This document shows, piece by piece, positions 11,731 to 23,285 of a stretch of 64,000 nt of DNA; position 1 is the stretch's first letter; each line of letters starts with the position of its first letter. The notes under the pieces were generated by a model. The model ran no database searches and was not told the DNA's origin. It saw nothing but the letters and a program-made list of their open reading frames with translations. The position numbers and the translations under genes were made by a program. The DNA comes from Psococerastis gibbosa (lineage: Eukaryota > Arthropoda > Insecta > Psocodea > Psocidae): NCBI GenBank assembly GCA_963971405.1, contig OZ020484.1, positions 37,904,770 to 37,968,769 of the forward strand, in the 5' to 3' direction.

Positions 11731-11892
11731 TTAATCGCATACAAACAATTGAAATGGATGTACCCGATTTACATCTTCAGTCACCTCTGTAGGTTAGTAA
11801 CCGTGTTGAGTTACGACACGCCTCCGATACCATGGCATGCAGAGACTCACACAAGTAGTCAAATACAAGCACGCTACTTGCCATTGAAGTCG
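11731..11892 (-). mobile_element. SINE family N (copy 3)
   Basis: Same body as the copy at 885-1061 on the minus strand (GTCTCTGCATGCC.., GTGTCGTAACTCAACAC.., GTATGCGATTAA). It begins 6 bp after the end of family I copy 1, next to that element's A-rich end. Confidence 0.6.
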
Positions 11893-14135
11893 AATTACAT
11901 AGAAGCCTTCTTACCAACAGTAGGTAGGTACGCAGAAAAAATACAAATAATGCCAAGAGGTTATAACGCATGAGCGCAATATAACTTAGCAAGTCAATGA
12001 GTAGAAATCACTTGTAGAGCTATCTCAGCTACAAAATCTATAAAACACGCAAGACATTTTGTTCCCAGCAATGTTACAGAACCTGCATTGATCCCTATGG
12101 TTTTTGTATGATAAGTAGATAAGTTTTTTTCCAATCTGTCTTCAGGTATATATACTGAATGACGTTAATTCTTAGAAAATAGTTTTAATATGCAGTAATC
12201 CAGTCGTATCCAATCAGTATATACCAAAAATCACTGATTGTGTTCTCGGTACGGCATAATTGCAAAGTTATTGAAAGCTGCGTGTTTTTGCCGACTAGGA
12301 AGCTCCGAGCCAAAAGGTCCTATCACGTCACAATAGGCAGCCTCCTTTATGCCTTTTTACTTCTCTACTCCTCTTAAATCTGCGATCAAAGTTGTGAGTC
12401 ACGTCGGATTAGTTAATACTCGGATCGTTGAGACAATGCATTTTCCCTGCGCAAGAATTTCTCCTGTTTTCTTCTGATACGTTACATTCGAGTAAAAACC
12501 TGACATCTCAGCCATCAAGTTTTTTCTAAACCTTCATCTACTCTATTATTGGTGTTATAAATAAGCAGGCACAGAGATATTTAGTCTGTTTTGCTGCAGA
12601 CAGTTTATGGGATTTACTTTCATTCATTTAAGGTCTGTTACATTGTTTTATTTATTGTCGAGCCTGGGAAACAATAATATACCGTCATGTGAGGCTCTAT
12701 GCCGTAATTTTAGAGGAATTTTATACTTTTACTGCGTTGCACTGCATACTTCTTCTCATTGCTCGCCTTTGAAAGCTATAATGCGATTTCTATTCCATAG
12801 CTTCATTAGCTTGGCGACACCCCACAAACGCTCTTTTAGAGTTTATCAAATGCAGTGCCGAATTAATGTTGTGCTTTTAATGCAGATACTCACCTGACTC
12901 ACCACCATCATACACGGAGCGGGGGTGACTTGCACCAGGAGCAATATCGTACAGCCACCATGGGGAATTCACCCCACCACTTAGGTGCGAGGTTGTATAA
13001 CCACCTACCCAGCCTCCTAAAGCTTCCAACCCTAACACCATCTCAATTTAGGAAGGGTGTGATTAGGCTTCTTGGTGTGCCCTTACTCCGTGCCTGAATT
13101 TTTTGACCACAACTACAGCAGTTGAGTTTATATCCTATGTATTCAGTGTTTTTGTTTAACGTAATAGAGTTACTTTATCTATAACGACGCCGAGAATACC
13201 ACTGTATTTAAAAAAAAAGCCAATACATGACTTATGGCTTAACCCCTGTGGGCACAAGATATGTGGGGGTCGTGGGTCCAAACTGCTCCAAAATGCACAT
13301 TATTGCAATTACAAAAACGATCATTTGCATACTTTGGCACCTGGTCCGCCCCCTCAGTGTTAGATGAGCTGTAAGCATTTAGCCATTTCCAGGTCCTAAA
13401 AACCTTCAATTTTAATGGAAATCTTAGATACCTTATCAAAGATAAAAAGACTTTTAGACTGGTAGGCCTAAAAACACATCAGATCCCTGCATATCAAAAT
13501 CGCCAGGAGACTAGCACAATTATTTTAAGAGGAAAATGCAACATGACAGCAGAATAAAACTATAAATAAAAATAAACCTGAGAATATTATGGTGGTGGCG
13601 GGCCGTGTGATGTCTTCATTACTGTAATTTAAAGTCACAGACAGAGAAGAAGTAGATGCCAGCTAGTGTTGGGTCATTAACTTTGGCCAGGGAGATGCAA
13701 TCAAAGACAATGGCCCGGAGTCGATCGTAAATTGGCAGTTTGGAGAGTTTAAACCGAGGGACAATCGACGACGACGACAGTTTTCAGGGGATAATCGACA
13801 TTACACTCAAGCTCAATTGAGAGGGAAACCGCCTCTTCATCTATACCAAATGTACCATTATTCCGTATAGGCTTATATACGTTTCTCTTGCAATTCAAGG
13901 TATTTCATGTTTTTTTTTTTCAAAATCGTCAGTTGCCCAAATGAAGTGTGGAACTCAAGCCCCTATCATAAAATTTCGTACATTTTAAAATAAGCACATA
14001 CTTACAGAAATGCATTTGACTAACGCAAATTTTATTACATAATAATGATAAGATATAATGTAGAAATAATATATAGATAAGACAGAATTATAAGTTAGAA
14101 TAGCAACTATTTTAGAATATCTTCTTCTTCTGGCT
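11893..14135. other. no recognisable feature
   Basis: A moderately GC-rich piece at 12895-13100 (CATACACGGAGCGGGGGTGA onward) might be an old LINE or coding remnant, but no frame is convincing. A T-run lies at 13911-13920. Confidence 0.4.
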
Positions 14136-14276
14136 CTACAGCCGTTGATGGGCTTCAGCCTGCTCAACAACAATTCTCCAGTCATCTCGGTTTTGTCTGG
14201 CGCTCCACCATCTACGAACTCCCAACTCACGGATGTCAGTTCCACATTCGTCTTTCCAGCGGTTTCGCGGACGTCC
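14136..14276 (-). mobile_element. C-terminal remnant of an RTE-like LINE reverse transcriptase
   Basis: Forty-six codons and a stop on the minus strand read RPRNRWKDECG followed by a segment with GVRRWWSARQNRDDWR and then VVEQAEA. The pattern PRxRWKD..W...AQDRxxWR is the usual C-terminal tail of many RTE-like LINE polyproteins, beyond the polymerase domain. It stops upstream at a TAG (14277-14279). The 3' flank reads GCCAGAAGAAGA, as in the copy at 60328-60451. This is a 5'-truncated, dead copy. Confidence 0.75.
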
Positions 14277-14339
14277 CTATAGTCTTCTTCCCGTCATGCT
14301 TGCTTTTTGTAAAATTTGTCCGGCATGCGGTCTTCAGAA

Positions 14340-16067
14340 ATTCTTACGAAATGTTCCAGCCGTGTTAACAAAAACTGCCGATGAAAAAATTGCTCAAAAA
14401 TCAAAGAGAAAAAAGGAGCACATAAACATGAAATTAATGATATAAAAGTGAGAATAACGTTTTGAAAGCTAACAAATTAAATCGTTTAGCAGGAAACAAC
14501 AACAAATTGAGAACATTAATGAGAGATTAGACGGAGGGGGCTGTAACAAGTTGTAGATGGCAGCACCATAGGTCATAACTTGAACCATCTGCTGCTAGCA
14601 ACGAGGGGGGGGGGGGGTGTTAAGCAGTCGCTGTGTCGCAGTTCTTTCTTTATGACGTCCCGACTTTTGAAAGCAAGCCGAGCCTTTGCCAATATATCTC
14701 ACAATGCTGGAGACAGCCAACAGGCATAAGAATGGAATAAAATCGTCAAATTGGACCAAGAGATACGTCCTGGGCCAAGTTTGGTTACGTATAAAAATAA
14801 AATAATGTGATAATGTGATGCCTCTTATTCTTAAGTGTCCTATCAACAGTTATTGTATAGGTAATACTCGTATGTAGGGAAGAGAAGTTTGCTACTAATT
14901 ATTAATACAAATATTTAAAAATCCTACAGTAGACTATTTATGGTTCCTTGTCCCCTCCTGTAAAATATCCATTGCTGCGTCCCTGGATGGGACTAGTTTA
15001 AATAAATACATAAATAAGCACTCATGTGGTTATCGACCCGACTCTTTTCAGAGAGTTCTGAAGAAAGGGGGTGGGGACTGGGGTCTTAGATAGTTGCATA
15101 GACAGATCACCATTTGAGGTCCACGGCGGGTGCTGACACTATTGTTGCCGATTCTGTAGTTATGACTACGTCTTTACATTTCTTACGGAACATCTCAATT
15201 TGGCCACATAAAGAAATCTTAGCGAAATCAGACAGCGAAAACATAAATCAGAGAAATAGCAGAATGCATCAACTTGAAAAATTGGCCTTCACGCGTTTAC
15301 GACCGCAACCCCAATTCCTAACCCCAATGCGTCCGTACTACCTGTCACCCCAAGGGTGCATCTGATAGTAGCTGAGTATTTACAGCGCGGCTAGTAATCT
15401 GATAAAGTCGTGGTTTATACCAGATAGAGTTTTCAAATCATCTTAGTGGCGACAGGCCAGGTCACACCGCTTCAGGTTCAAAGGTTGGCAAGCAGAAGCT
15501 TTCCCAACCCGATGGAAGATAACAAGTATTTAAAAGTTACGAGATGTTCTGCTACAGGATGCTATATTACGGGTAGGATGGCCGGTTTCGGTAAAGGACG
15601 GTATATGGGCTACTGGGATTTAAAAGCTAACATCTTATCTTTTTTGAATTTCTCCGTTGTCTTGCTCATTGTATCAACGTATTGTTTCCAAGTGCATATC
15701 CATTATCAACTTCCTCTTCATCACCTAACCTAGGATACTTGTTTGTTAGTTTGTAAGAGACAAATCTAAGATGAACCGTGACTCAATCCTCCATTTCTCT
15801 CTCTCCTGAGCTTCGGAAATGGGAAACCCCCAAAATGCATTGTACCTTAAATGGAAACTCGCAGTTGACATAGGACCCTGGATCACCCCGAAATTGGTTG
15901 CTTCATTTTTTTATTTAAATCAATCTTCAAGTAATAATGATTTCGTCAGTTTAATTAACAGTGGACTAATTAATGCATAGTATTACGAGGAATTTGTTAG
16001 CTTCGTTGCAGAGGTTTTTACTTGAAGCTGATAGGCGATCGAAATTTACCGAAATATCAAATTCATG
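14340..16067. other. no recognisable feature
   Basis: Includes a 13-nt G-run at 14605-14617. No repeat from elsewhere in the window was recognised. Frames of 83-95 codons at 15114-15365 and 15446-15733 lack motifs. Confidence 0.4.
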
Positions 16068-16227
16068 GGTGGTAAGGTGATAGCGTGCTTGTACTGGTGC
16101 GAGTTTCTACACACCTTGCGGTCGGAGACGTGTCGTAACTCGACACAAGGACCTATCAAGTGACTTAGAGAGGCGATTAAAGAGGATAATCGGATACATT
16201 CATTAAATTGTGTGTACGCGACTTAAC
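16068..16227 (+). mobile_element. SINE family N (copy 4)
   Basis: The only N copy on the plus strand. It starts GGTGGTAAGGTGATAGCG, has the B-box-like GGTGCGAGTTTC, and ends GTACGCGACTTAACC before T/A runs. It confirms that the other four copies are minus-strand insertions. Confidence 0.65.
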
Positions 16228-18506
16228 CTTTTTTTAAAAGAAAGAAAAAAAGAAATTAATGGACAAAAAAATTAAAAACTCCTTACAATATGGTGTAGCC
16301 CTGTACCAATTGAATGGACCAAATCATTATGACATTCGTATTAACTTAAATAAAAAATATAAACCAGCGTAGTTTGTGGTGATCCAAGGGTGGCCAATGT
16401 TAACGGCTAGCTTTCTCTTAGGGGTGTAAAAAACAGTTTTCACAGGAAACATCGAGCGCAAGGATGTAAATGAGATGTCATAATGTAATGATCTTCAACA
16501 TTTTCATATGCATTATGATGTACATTGCTATTATTGAGTAAAATTTGTGAAAAATAGAGGATACTAAGGTTGTCAGGTCAATGGATATACAAAACGTTTT
16601 TTTTTTAGATTTGAGTTGACCCGGCAGAAAAGTGGCAAGCTACAATTGATCCAATGGCAGCCTTCATTTCGGGCAATATTTTGTTTGAAAAATGTGTCAA
16701 ATTTTATTACTTTTCTTATTACTATTTTTATATAGTAATATCTTCAAAAATTCGTAAGAATTGATCTCCTTCCTCCATTTAAATTCAATATACATTCGTT
16801 CCACATCAGTGGCATATATTTAGGAGGCAGGGGGTCCAGGCACCTCCCGATTGCCACATCCGTTTTTTTTTTCTTTGACGTGTAACTTCTTATGGGAGGG
16901 TCTTGAGAACTGAATGGTTATCCTTTTGGTGTGACAACATCGTTGATGGTGATCGGCTACTCCCGAATATATTGTATATGTACGCCACAGTTTCACTCTC
17001 ATGCAGAACTATTGAGCGCACGAGCCGGATAAGCGTGCTTAGCACGAACAGTTGGAATGCGAGCACCAGAACCCATCAGCAAGCGGTTATTCTGTGGTAT
17101 AGTCGCTAGCCGGATCATGAATGGCCAGGTTTAAGGCTTGTGTTCTGAGGAACTGCCTAGCCCCAAGTAAATTACCGGTTAAATTATGAAGGTTCTGTCA
17201 CATGGTGAAGACAATGAAGCCTCAAGGTCAGCTCAGCTTCATCCAGAGCCGTCACTGAATAATTCCAGCCGACAAAGACAAAAGTATAATCACTGCTTTA
17301 AATTTACTAAACAGCCGGCCTTCTTTTCCTTTCCTTCCTATACCGTCCGCGCCTGTACCTGCCTTATTATTTCCGACTTTTTACAGCGTATTGCTTCGCT
17401 ATTTTTTAGGTACAAATTGCACTATACGCCAACGACCCCTTTGATTTTCCAATATTCTTGACTGGTGAATTGTTCTTTTATTAACTTTTACATTTTGTAG
17501 CTGATAAAAAGTCACTTAATTAAAAATTCCTACTGTACTGTACGTAGCAATCAGCCCAATCAGAGTTGTTTTAAAACTTTTTTTTTTTAAATAAAAACAG
17601 CCTAAACTGAATAAAAAATGAAATACAAAAAACAGGGCAATTAATGTAAGTTGACTGGAATTAAAAAGTGAAGTTGAATGAAATTGATAATTTGAGAGAG
17701 CCCTCAATTTCCCTGTATTTAAGATCTGGAACCGAAATCCCGAATTAGGGATCAAATTGGAAAGCCATTTAAGTCCGGCTGTGCTGCGCATTAATTTGGA
17801 ACGCCCTCAAAAGTTTATCTTAAAATTATTATTATAATTAATACAATATTTTTATAGACCCGGTTTGCCGTGCATCTTCATTGGAACTGGCGCCTGTATG
17901 GGAGCTGGGGGTTTGGTGTAAAAGTTGTATTTTTGGGTGTCGATTTGGTGTGACGCTGCATCCTTGCGAGACATAGGTACTCGCAGCGCTCAATTGCCGG
18001 AGCCCCGGCTAATTACTTTGGCTCAATATAATAATGGCCATCTTCAAATTTACCAAACAATATTTTTTTTGTTTATGGTTTTAATAGCGTCTCATGGGTT
18101 TTAAAGATATCCTTGACGGTGAACTTAAATTTTGTACATGTGCAATCTGCCTATCTAACATTCGAATCAAATAACTGTAAGTATAGGCTATAGTGCATCT
18201 TGTGATTGGATCTGAAGTAATCTGCTTAAAAAGACTGGGCTTGATTGTACATCGCTCCGGAAGTAGGGGTTATGAAACCCCCAAATCACCCAGTCTTTTG
18301 ATTGATTTATATGAGCAAATTATGTCTGATCCAGCCAAGAGAACCGGTAGAGTTAACCCGTACATGATTTCTTACTTATCAATTAGTATAGACTGTAACG
18401 TAATAGTTCCATGGTTAAACAACAGCTTCCTATAGATTTTACCTATCCTAAAGCACTGGCTTGATCGATGACGCAATTGAATAGTCTAGAATGGGCAGAC
18501 CAATAA
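16228..18506. other. no recognisable feature
   Basis: AT-rich, with homopolymer T/A runs near 16590, 16863 and 17580. No repeat shared with the rest of the window and no coding motif was recognised. Confidence 0.4.
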
Positions 18507-19221
18507 GAAGAACCGGTCCGAGTATACTCGAACATGCTTTCCAATTTATCAACATTAGTAGATAGAGAAAATGAGTAATTACATGGTAAATAATTTTCCT
18601 ATTGTTAGATTTCCGATATCTCGGGGGGGGGGGGGGGAGGGAGGATTGTCCACCTGACGTCACTGGAGGTGAGATAAATTCTAGATAGGTTAGACCAACA
18701 CATTATCACACAGCAATAATGGCAGGACACGCAATGCATTTGAGCGCGAATTTTCTATCATTTTTTCAAAAAAGAATTTTTTGCACAAAACCAAATAGTT
18801 TTTTGGGAAAGCAACCTGTCCGGTTCCGTTACTCAATTTAACACCTAAAACATGCCTGAAGGTAGAAATTAGCGATAGAAAGGTTTTGCAGAAAAATTAT
18901 TTTTTAGTCATTTTACAATAAAAATTTAGTTATTTTTATTTTTTTACCCCCAGAAGCAAACTATCAAGGGGCAAGCGACCCCCCGCATTTTGTCAATATT
19001 AACAACGACTACAACATATGTGAATTTAAAAGAAATCGTTGGAGCCGTTTTGGAGAAATAATTTTTTTAGACGCTTTTTTGGAGTTTTTTGAGAATAAAC
19101 CCCCCCCCCCCCAAATTGAGTTGGCCCAAAATAAAGAAAATGTTCCCGAGGTATGATTTTTGTAAACCTACATGCCATATTTCATCAAAATCGACTGAGT
19201 CGTTTGCCCGGAAATCGATGA

Positions 19222-19256
<35 letters not shown>

Positions 19257-19380
19257 TTTCGTAAAAATCACTTTTTTGGGTTCCTGGGACCTCAAAACGT
19301 GTAAATCCGTTGAAATCTCGGAATCGAAAATTTCGACCATCACAAAGCTTTCCTTATACTACGTACAAATTGGAAAGCAA
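18507..19380 (+). mobile_element. ~870-bp non-autonomous element, family I (copy 2)
   Basis: Collinear with 10863-11724 at high identity, from AAGAACCGGTCCGAGT to AATTGGAAAGCAA. The internal G-run (18604-18618) is longer than in copy 1, and the tetranucleotide array at 19223-19254 is pure GACA repeats where copy 1 has GACC/GACA mixtures. Simple-sequence tracts inside this family therefore change faster than the rest. Open frames of 71 codons are not conserved between copies. Confidence 0.7.
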
Positions 19381-19391
19381 TAATAACGGTA

Positions 19392-19560
19392 TGGTAAACA
19401 ATTTATTGGGGCTCGGATTATCCATAATATCTTGAAAAAACGTCGGAGCCGCTCTTGAGAAAAATGTTTTTAGTTGTTTTTGGGGGTAAAAAAACCCTCA
19501 AGATTAAGTTAAACAAAAAATGCAAAAGCCCTAGACTACATTTGCCAATGACATATTTCA
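19392..19560 (+). mobile_element. distant relative of family I, partial
   Basis: CGTCGGAGCCGCTCTTGAGA, then GTTTTTGGGGG..AACCCTCAAGATTAAGTTA and a CATATTTCATAAAATTCTATCG stretch, follow the order of the central part of family I (CGTTGGAGCCGTTTTTGAGA onward). It lies directly downstream of copy 2, perhaps as an older insertion or a tandem degenerate copy. Confidence 0.5.
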
Positions 19561-20226
19561 TAAAATTCTATCGCGTAGTTTGGCTCAAATTGGCTAAATA
19601 ACAAATCATGGTATTATGATTTGAAAGTTTCACACTATACAAACTGATCTGTTAAAACTAAAGGACAAACCCTTCTATTACCTGGGAAAATGGAAATGGA
19701 CTTCAGAGGCGATATTTCAAAAATGTTTGTGGTCATTATAGGAAATGGCTGTGGCCGGTGACCTTTAATTTTGTATCGTGTTCCCAGGGGAGCGGGGAAG
19801 AGGCCAGCTAGGTCTTACCCCGTAATTGTTTACTGCGGGGCCAGCCTCGGACCCCACCACGCTGTCGCCCTTACCTCTCCGGGGACTGCGGATTAAAAAT
19901 ACTGCAATCACAGGGATATCGGCTCCCACCAACTTTCTGCTTTTACATTTCGGTAGAAATAAAAAAATATTTAGAGTATTGTGTCTCCCCACGGCCTTCT
20001 TTTTCAGTATACCGTATTACTAGTTAGCAGAATTGAGGAGCGTGAGGAGATGCAAATGGCATATTGTAAAAAAAAAAAAATATTTGAGTTGGTGGTATCA
20101 CTGGAATCTGGAATACTGCCATATTGTATGTTGGAGTAAGGGGGAAATATACAAATTGATTGATTGACTCGTAGATAATGAACTAACCGAAATTATTTGT
20201 AGCCTATCCAAATACTATGTGTTAGT
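19561..20226. other. no recognisable feature
   Basis: A GC-richer patch at 19785-19890 (GGGGCCAGCCTCGG, CCTCTCCGGGGACTGCGG) is open on both strands for 65-75 codons without motifs. Confidence 0.35.
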
Positions 20227-20331
20227 AAACTAGCCCTCTAGTTGAGTGTAAGAAAGGGCCCGAAGGCCCTAACTCCGCTAGGGGAGCCTAGTGCAATAAA
20301 GAAACAATTATTATTATTATTATTATTATTA
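20227..20331 (+). mobile_element. 5'-truncated variant of SINE A with (ATT)n tail
   Basis: TAGTTGAGTGTAAGAAAGGG, CCTAACTCCGCTAGG and CTAGTGCAATAAAG parallel the 3' half of family A. The central loop differs (CCCGAAGG rather than TTTATAG), and the tail is a run of ATT instead of TTTA. This suggests a subfamily that recruited a different LINE 3' end. Confidence 0.65.
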
Positions 20332-20334
20332 AAG

Positions 20335-20775
20335 CTTAAGTTTGAGATAACATATAACAAATATGGAGAGAGATTAAACAAAGTCCTTATACCAAAGATA
20401 TTAAATGAACTTACCCCACACATGAAAAAATTTAAACAGATGGGTGAGTTAAAAGCGGGTATAAAAAGATGGTTGGTCAATGGGAGGTAGTAATAATAAA
20501 AAAAACTGACTAGGCTATATTAACATTAAAATAACAAGTAAAATATATATATATATATATATATATATAAACATTATAAATAAGTAACAAAAATAAATTA
20601 TTAAGCCTTGTTTAGCAGCACTGTATGAGTCTTATGTCCCAAATAAGCGCTAGCTTGGGGATGCGGGATGTTATTATTATAATATTATGGTATTATTATG
20701 TAAGTTATTGTATTTTGTAAATATATGCTCCTTGTCCAGGGGATACTGGACAGGGAAAAGATAGAAAGAAAGAAG
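20335..20775 (+). mobile_element. LINE remnant: C-terminal codons plus 3' UTR with hairpin
   Basis: The frame ending at the TAG of 20488-20490 reads KFEITYNKYGERLNKVLIPK, then ILNELTPHMKKFKQ and GIKRWLVNGR. This matches the usual C-terminus of non-LTR retrotransposon ORF2 (a W/RLN-type motif, then a basic helix ending near KxWL). The 3' UTR contains an AT dinucleotide run at 20541-20569 and ends with the stem TGTCCAG/CTGGACA (20734-20755) and AGAAAGAAAGAAG. The 5' part is missing. It starts right after the (ATT)n of the SINE. Confidence 0.65.
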
Positions 20776-20794
20776 ATTATTCACAATATATATA

Positions 20795-21180
20795 TACAAC
20801 TTAAAAAAACTAAAATAGGAGAGATAAAAACGAAAATTAAAAAATGGCTTTTGAATTAAAATACTTCGCTTTAAAACTTACTTTACTTTTTACTTTAATT
20901 ATTTTACTCTAATATAATTACTCTTTACGTTAACTTACAATTTTAAATGGTATGAATTAAACTGATTTGAAATAAAAACTAAGTTTTTTTTTGCTAACAC
21001 AGGCGTGAAATAGAAAACATGTTGCATCATCTACAGCGTTTACTGTGCGAGCCCCCGACAAGTTGATTAACTTGGGGGCCCACAGGTTATTTGCATTATA
21101 AGGGTATAATTGTTAATTTATAAATATATTCCTTCGGCGCAGGGGAGTGCCGGCCGAAGAAGAAGAAGAAAAAGATATTC
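20795..21180 (+). mobile_element. second, related LINE 3' end
   Basis: The codons up to the TAA at 20857-20859 read KIGEIKTKIKKWLLN, a variant of the C-terminus just upstream. The ~320-nt 3' UTR ends with a hairpin of CTTCGGC and GCCGGCCGAAG and then GAAGAAGAAGAAAAAG (21160-21175). Both LINE ends therefore share the plan of short basic C-terminus, UTR, terminal hairpin and purine tail, with little primary UTR similarity. Confidence 0.55.
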
Positions 21181-21486
21181 AAAACTGCCATTCAATACTG
21201 GCATTGTATTATCGTATTTGCAATGTGACTGGAGGACTTTTCTCTTATTTTGGTTGATAAAAATTTATTCCTGTGTATTTTGACCTTATATACAAACATT
21301 CTAAAGACCTGTGGTACTTTTCCATTGAGTTATGTTTGTTTTCCGGCCAAGCTATATGCCACTGAGAAGTTTAACGCAAAACGTTAAATAATTTGCAATT
21401 GGATATTTTAATGCAACAAAAATTAAAATATTAGTTTTCTGCTAAATAGGGCACCGGGCTAGTGCTACCAGCTCGTCATGGCTGTA

Positions 21487-21637
21487 CTAAGTTCATGGAT
21501 CCCCACTCCCGAAATGAATTTTTGTATGTAAACCTGTATGGTTTGAAGAATTTATCCATTAATTCATTAATAAATTAAGTAAAAAAATTCTTTTGACCCC
21601 CCCCCCTCTCTCAAATGGGCTGGATCCGTACTTAGTA
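21487..21637. mobile_element. hAT-like MITE, family B2
   Basis: The interior (TGTAAACCTGTATGGTTTGA, TTAATTCATTAATAAATTAA, then a C-run) closely matches the element at 54286-54457. The ends read CTAAGTTCATGGATCC and GGATCCGTACTTAG, and the inverted similarity may extend 5 bp further out on both sides (CTGTA). No exact 8-bp duplication was found, so the borders are approximate. Confidence 0.6.
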
Positions 21638-21640
21638 CAG

Positions 21641-22464
21641 AGTACCTATTTAACATTTGTACAATGCCTCTAAGTTTGGGTTCGAATCCCGTTTCCCCGT
21701 CAATTGTTCTATATATTCCTTTCACTAACTACCATAGTTCTTAAGCAACAGTCCAAATTTCTTAGTTTCTTGTGCAAGATTGAACTATCTCTCTGCTATA
21801 TTATGCCGCTATTAAGGGTGGGTTCCCAAAAGGAATGCTGCATAGGAATATGAAGGTGCCTTACAGAAACTTTACACAATCTCTCGTGGGATCGTGGGAG
21901 AAAAGAGCTCAAGGCCCAAGAACCCGAAAAGAAATAGATCAGTCACTTTCAGCCCCACGCTGTAGTCTGCCGCAAAATGAAAGGGACAAAGGATAGTTGA
22001 GCGATGTCGCATATAAACTATTGCCACGCAGAAAATATTATTGCTTTATTCGAGCCGAAATCCGTATTTTAGCTGTGTGGAGTGGACTGCTAGAGCGCAC
22101 CACTCACAAATAACCCCCAATACACAAAAGTTGTCTGACAGTCACACAATACAACCTCGGGAAATGTGAATGAGCGCGCAGTGGGATAACACACTGATTT
22201 AAATACATAAATCTTGGCGCAGCTCATTAGACGTGTTACAAGTAATTGAAATTTCGTGTTTGCACCTCCGTCCCTCTATCTGCGACTCCCGCCATTTTGC
22301 GCGACCATTAATTAATCCATGTAGCGACATTTGTCTGTCTGTTCGTCTGTATCGTAAGATAACAATGTCGAATAATTAAGTCAAATAAACCAGTCAAAAC
22401 GCGAATAAGGAGATTCTGCTCTAAGTTGATGGGAATATTTTACATCTCCAATCAAGATGGCCGA
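21641..22464. other. no confirmed feature; B-box-like motif
   Basis: TTTGGGTTCGAATCCCGTT at 21674-21692 is a good B box and could be a tRNA or SINE scrap, but no cloverleaf or repeat partner was found. The rest is unstructured. Confidence 0.35.
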
Positions 22465-22825
22465 TGACTCGTATTTGTAGTTGGTTAAGTCATGCTTTCG
22501 CCTGTTTCGTTGCGTCAATGGTAAGCTTGTCTCAGCTTGTCCATTATCGTTTGTAGCCGGTGTAGGTTGACATCGAGAACGTATATCAGCAGTTTGCCAA
22601 TGGCCAGGACTCGTATCTGTACTTTGTTAAGTCATGCTTTCGCCTGTTTCATTGCGTTAATGGTAAGATTGTCGCAGCTTGTCCATTAGCACTTGTTGCC
22701 GGTGTAGGTTGACATCGAGAACGAATACCAGTCTACTAATGGCCAAAAATGCATGTGGAAACAATACAAATAATGTCCGAAATCGATGGGGTCCTTAGCA
22801 TTGGACATGGGTCCATAAAAAGTCC
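22465..22825 (+). mobile_element. SINE family F, two head-to-tail copies
   Basis: Unit 1 (22465-22606) stops after TTTGCCAATGGCCA, and unit 2 (from 22608, GACTCGTATCTGTAC) then restarts the element and runs to CCATAAAAAGTCC. Shared landmarks are TCATGCTTTCGCCTGTTTC, CAGCTTGTCCATTA, GCCGGTGTAGGTTGACATCG and AACAATACAAATAATGTCC. This may be a tandem insertion or a recombination product. See the copies at 45818, 47358, 49173 and 60615. Confidence 0.75.
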
Positions 22826-22903
22826 TTATATTCATAAAGATATTTAATTTGCCAAAATCAAGAAGTTAAACGAGAAGAAAGTGTTTCGTCCTCCACCTGT
22901 TAA

Positions 22904-23285
22904 GGCGCCCATTCCATTGACCGGCTAGGGCTATTTCCAAAACGGTGACGTGGTAGCAGACACTCAAGACTTAGGTATCGTCTCCACCGACCTCGCATTG
23001 CAGATTGCAAGTGACATTGACGGAAATGTTTGTTTTTCTTTTTATAGAAATCTATTAAAATGTTTGTAATTAACATATCCCATGAAGCCATTTTTTAATT
23101 TTAGTTTGTTTGTTTGTGATTTTATTGTATGATCATTGATCAATTTTAACTATGGCATAGTGGAAAATAAACATTTCCGTCAATTCTGCAATGCGAGGTC
23201 GATGGAAACGCCACCTAAGTCTTGAGTGTCTGCTACCACGTCACCGTTTTGGAAATAGCCCTAGCCGGTCAATGGAATGGGCACC
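22904..23285. mobile_element. palindromic MITE, family G, with a second G element nested inside
   Basis: The outer arms start GGCGCCCATTCCATTGACCG and end with the inverted CGGTCAATGGAATGGGCACC, both followed or preceded by TAA (22901-22903 and 23286-23288). At 22974-23215 a second inverted pair begins GGTATCGTCTCCACCGACC and continues CTCGCATTGCAG, with its mirror at the right. Both arms therefore fold into one ~380-nt stem-loop. The TAA flank fits the PIF/Harbinger type. No transposase is present. Confidence 0.75.

Noticed and set aside
11565..19254. GACAGACAGACA arrays considered as a CRISPR-like or satellite array
   Set aside because: They are simple tetranucleotide tracts inside a dispersed element, without spacers.
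21661..21720. Possible tRNA gene (GGTTCGAATCCCG)
   Set aside because: Only the B box is convincing; no A box or acceptor stem could be paired, so it is more likely a SINE scrap.
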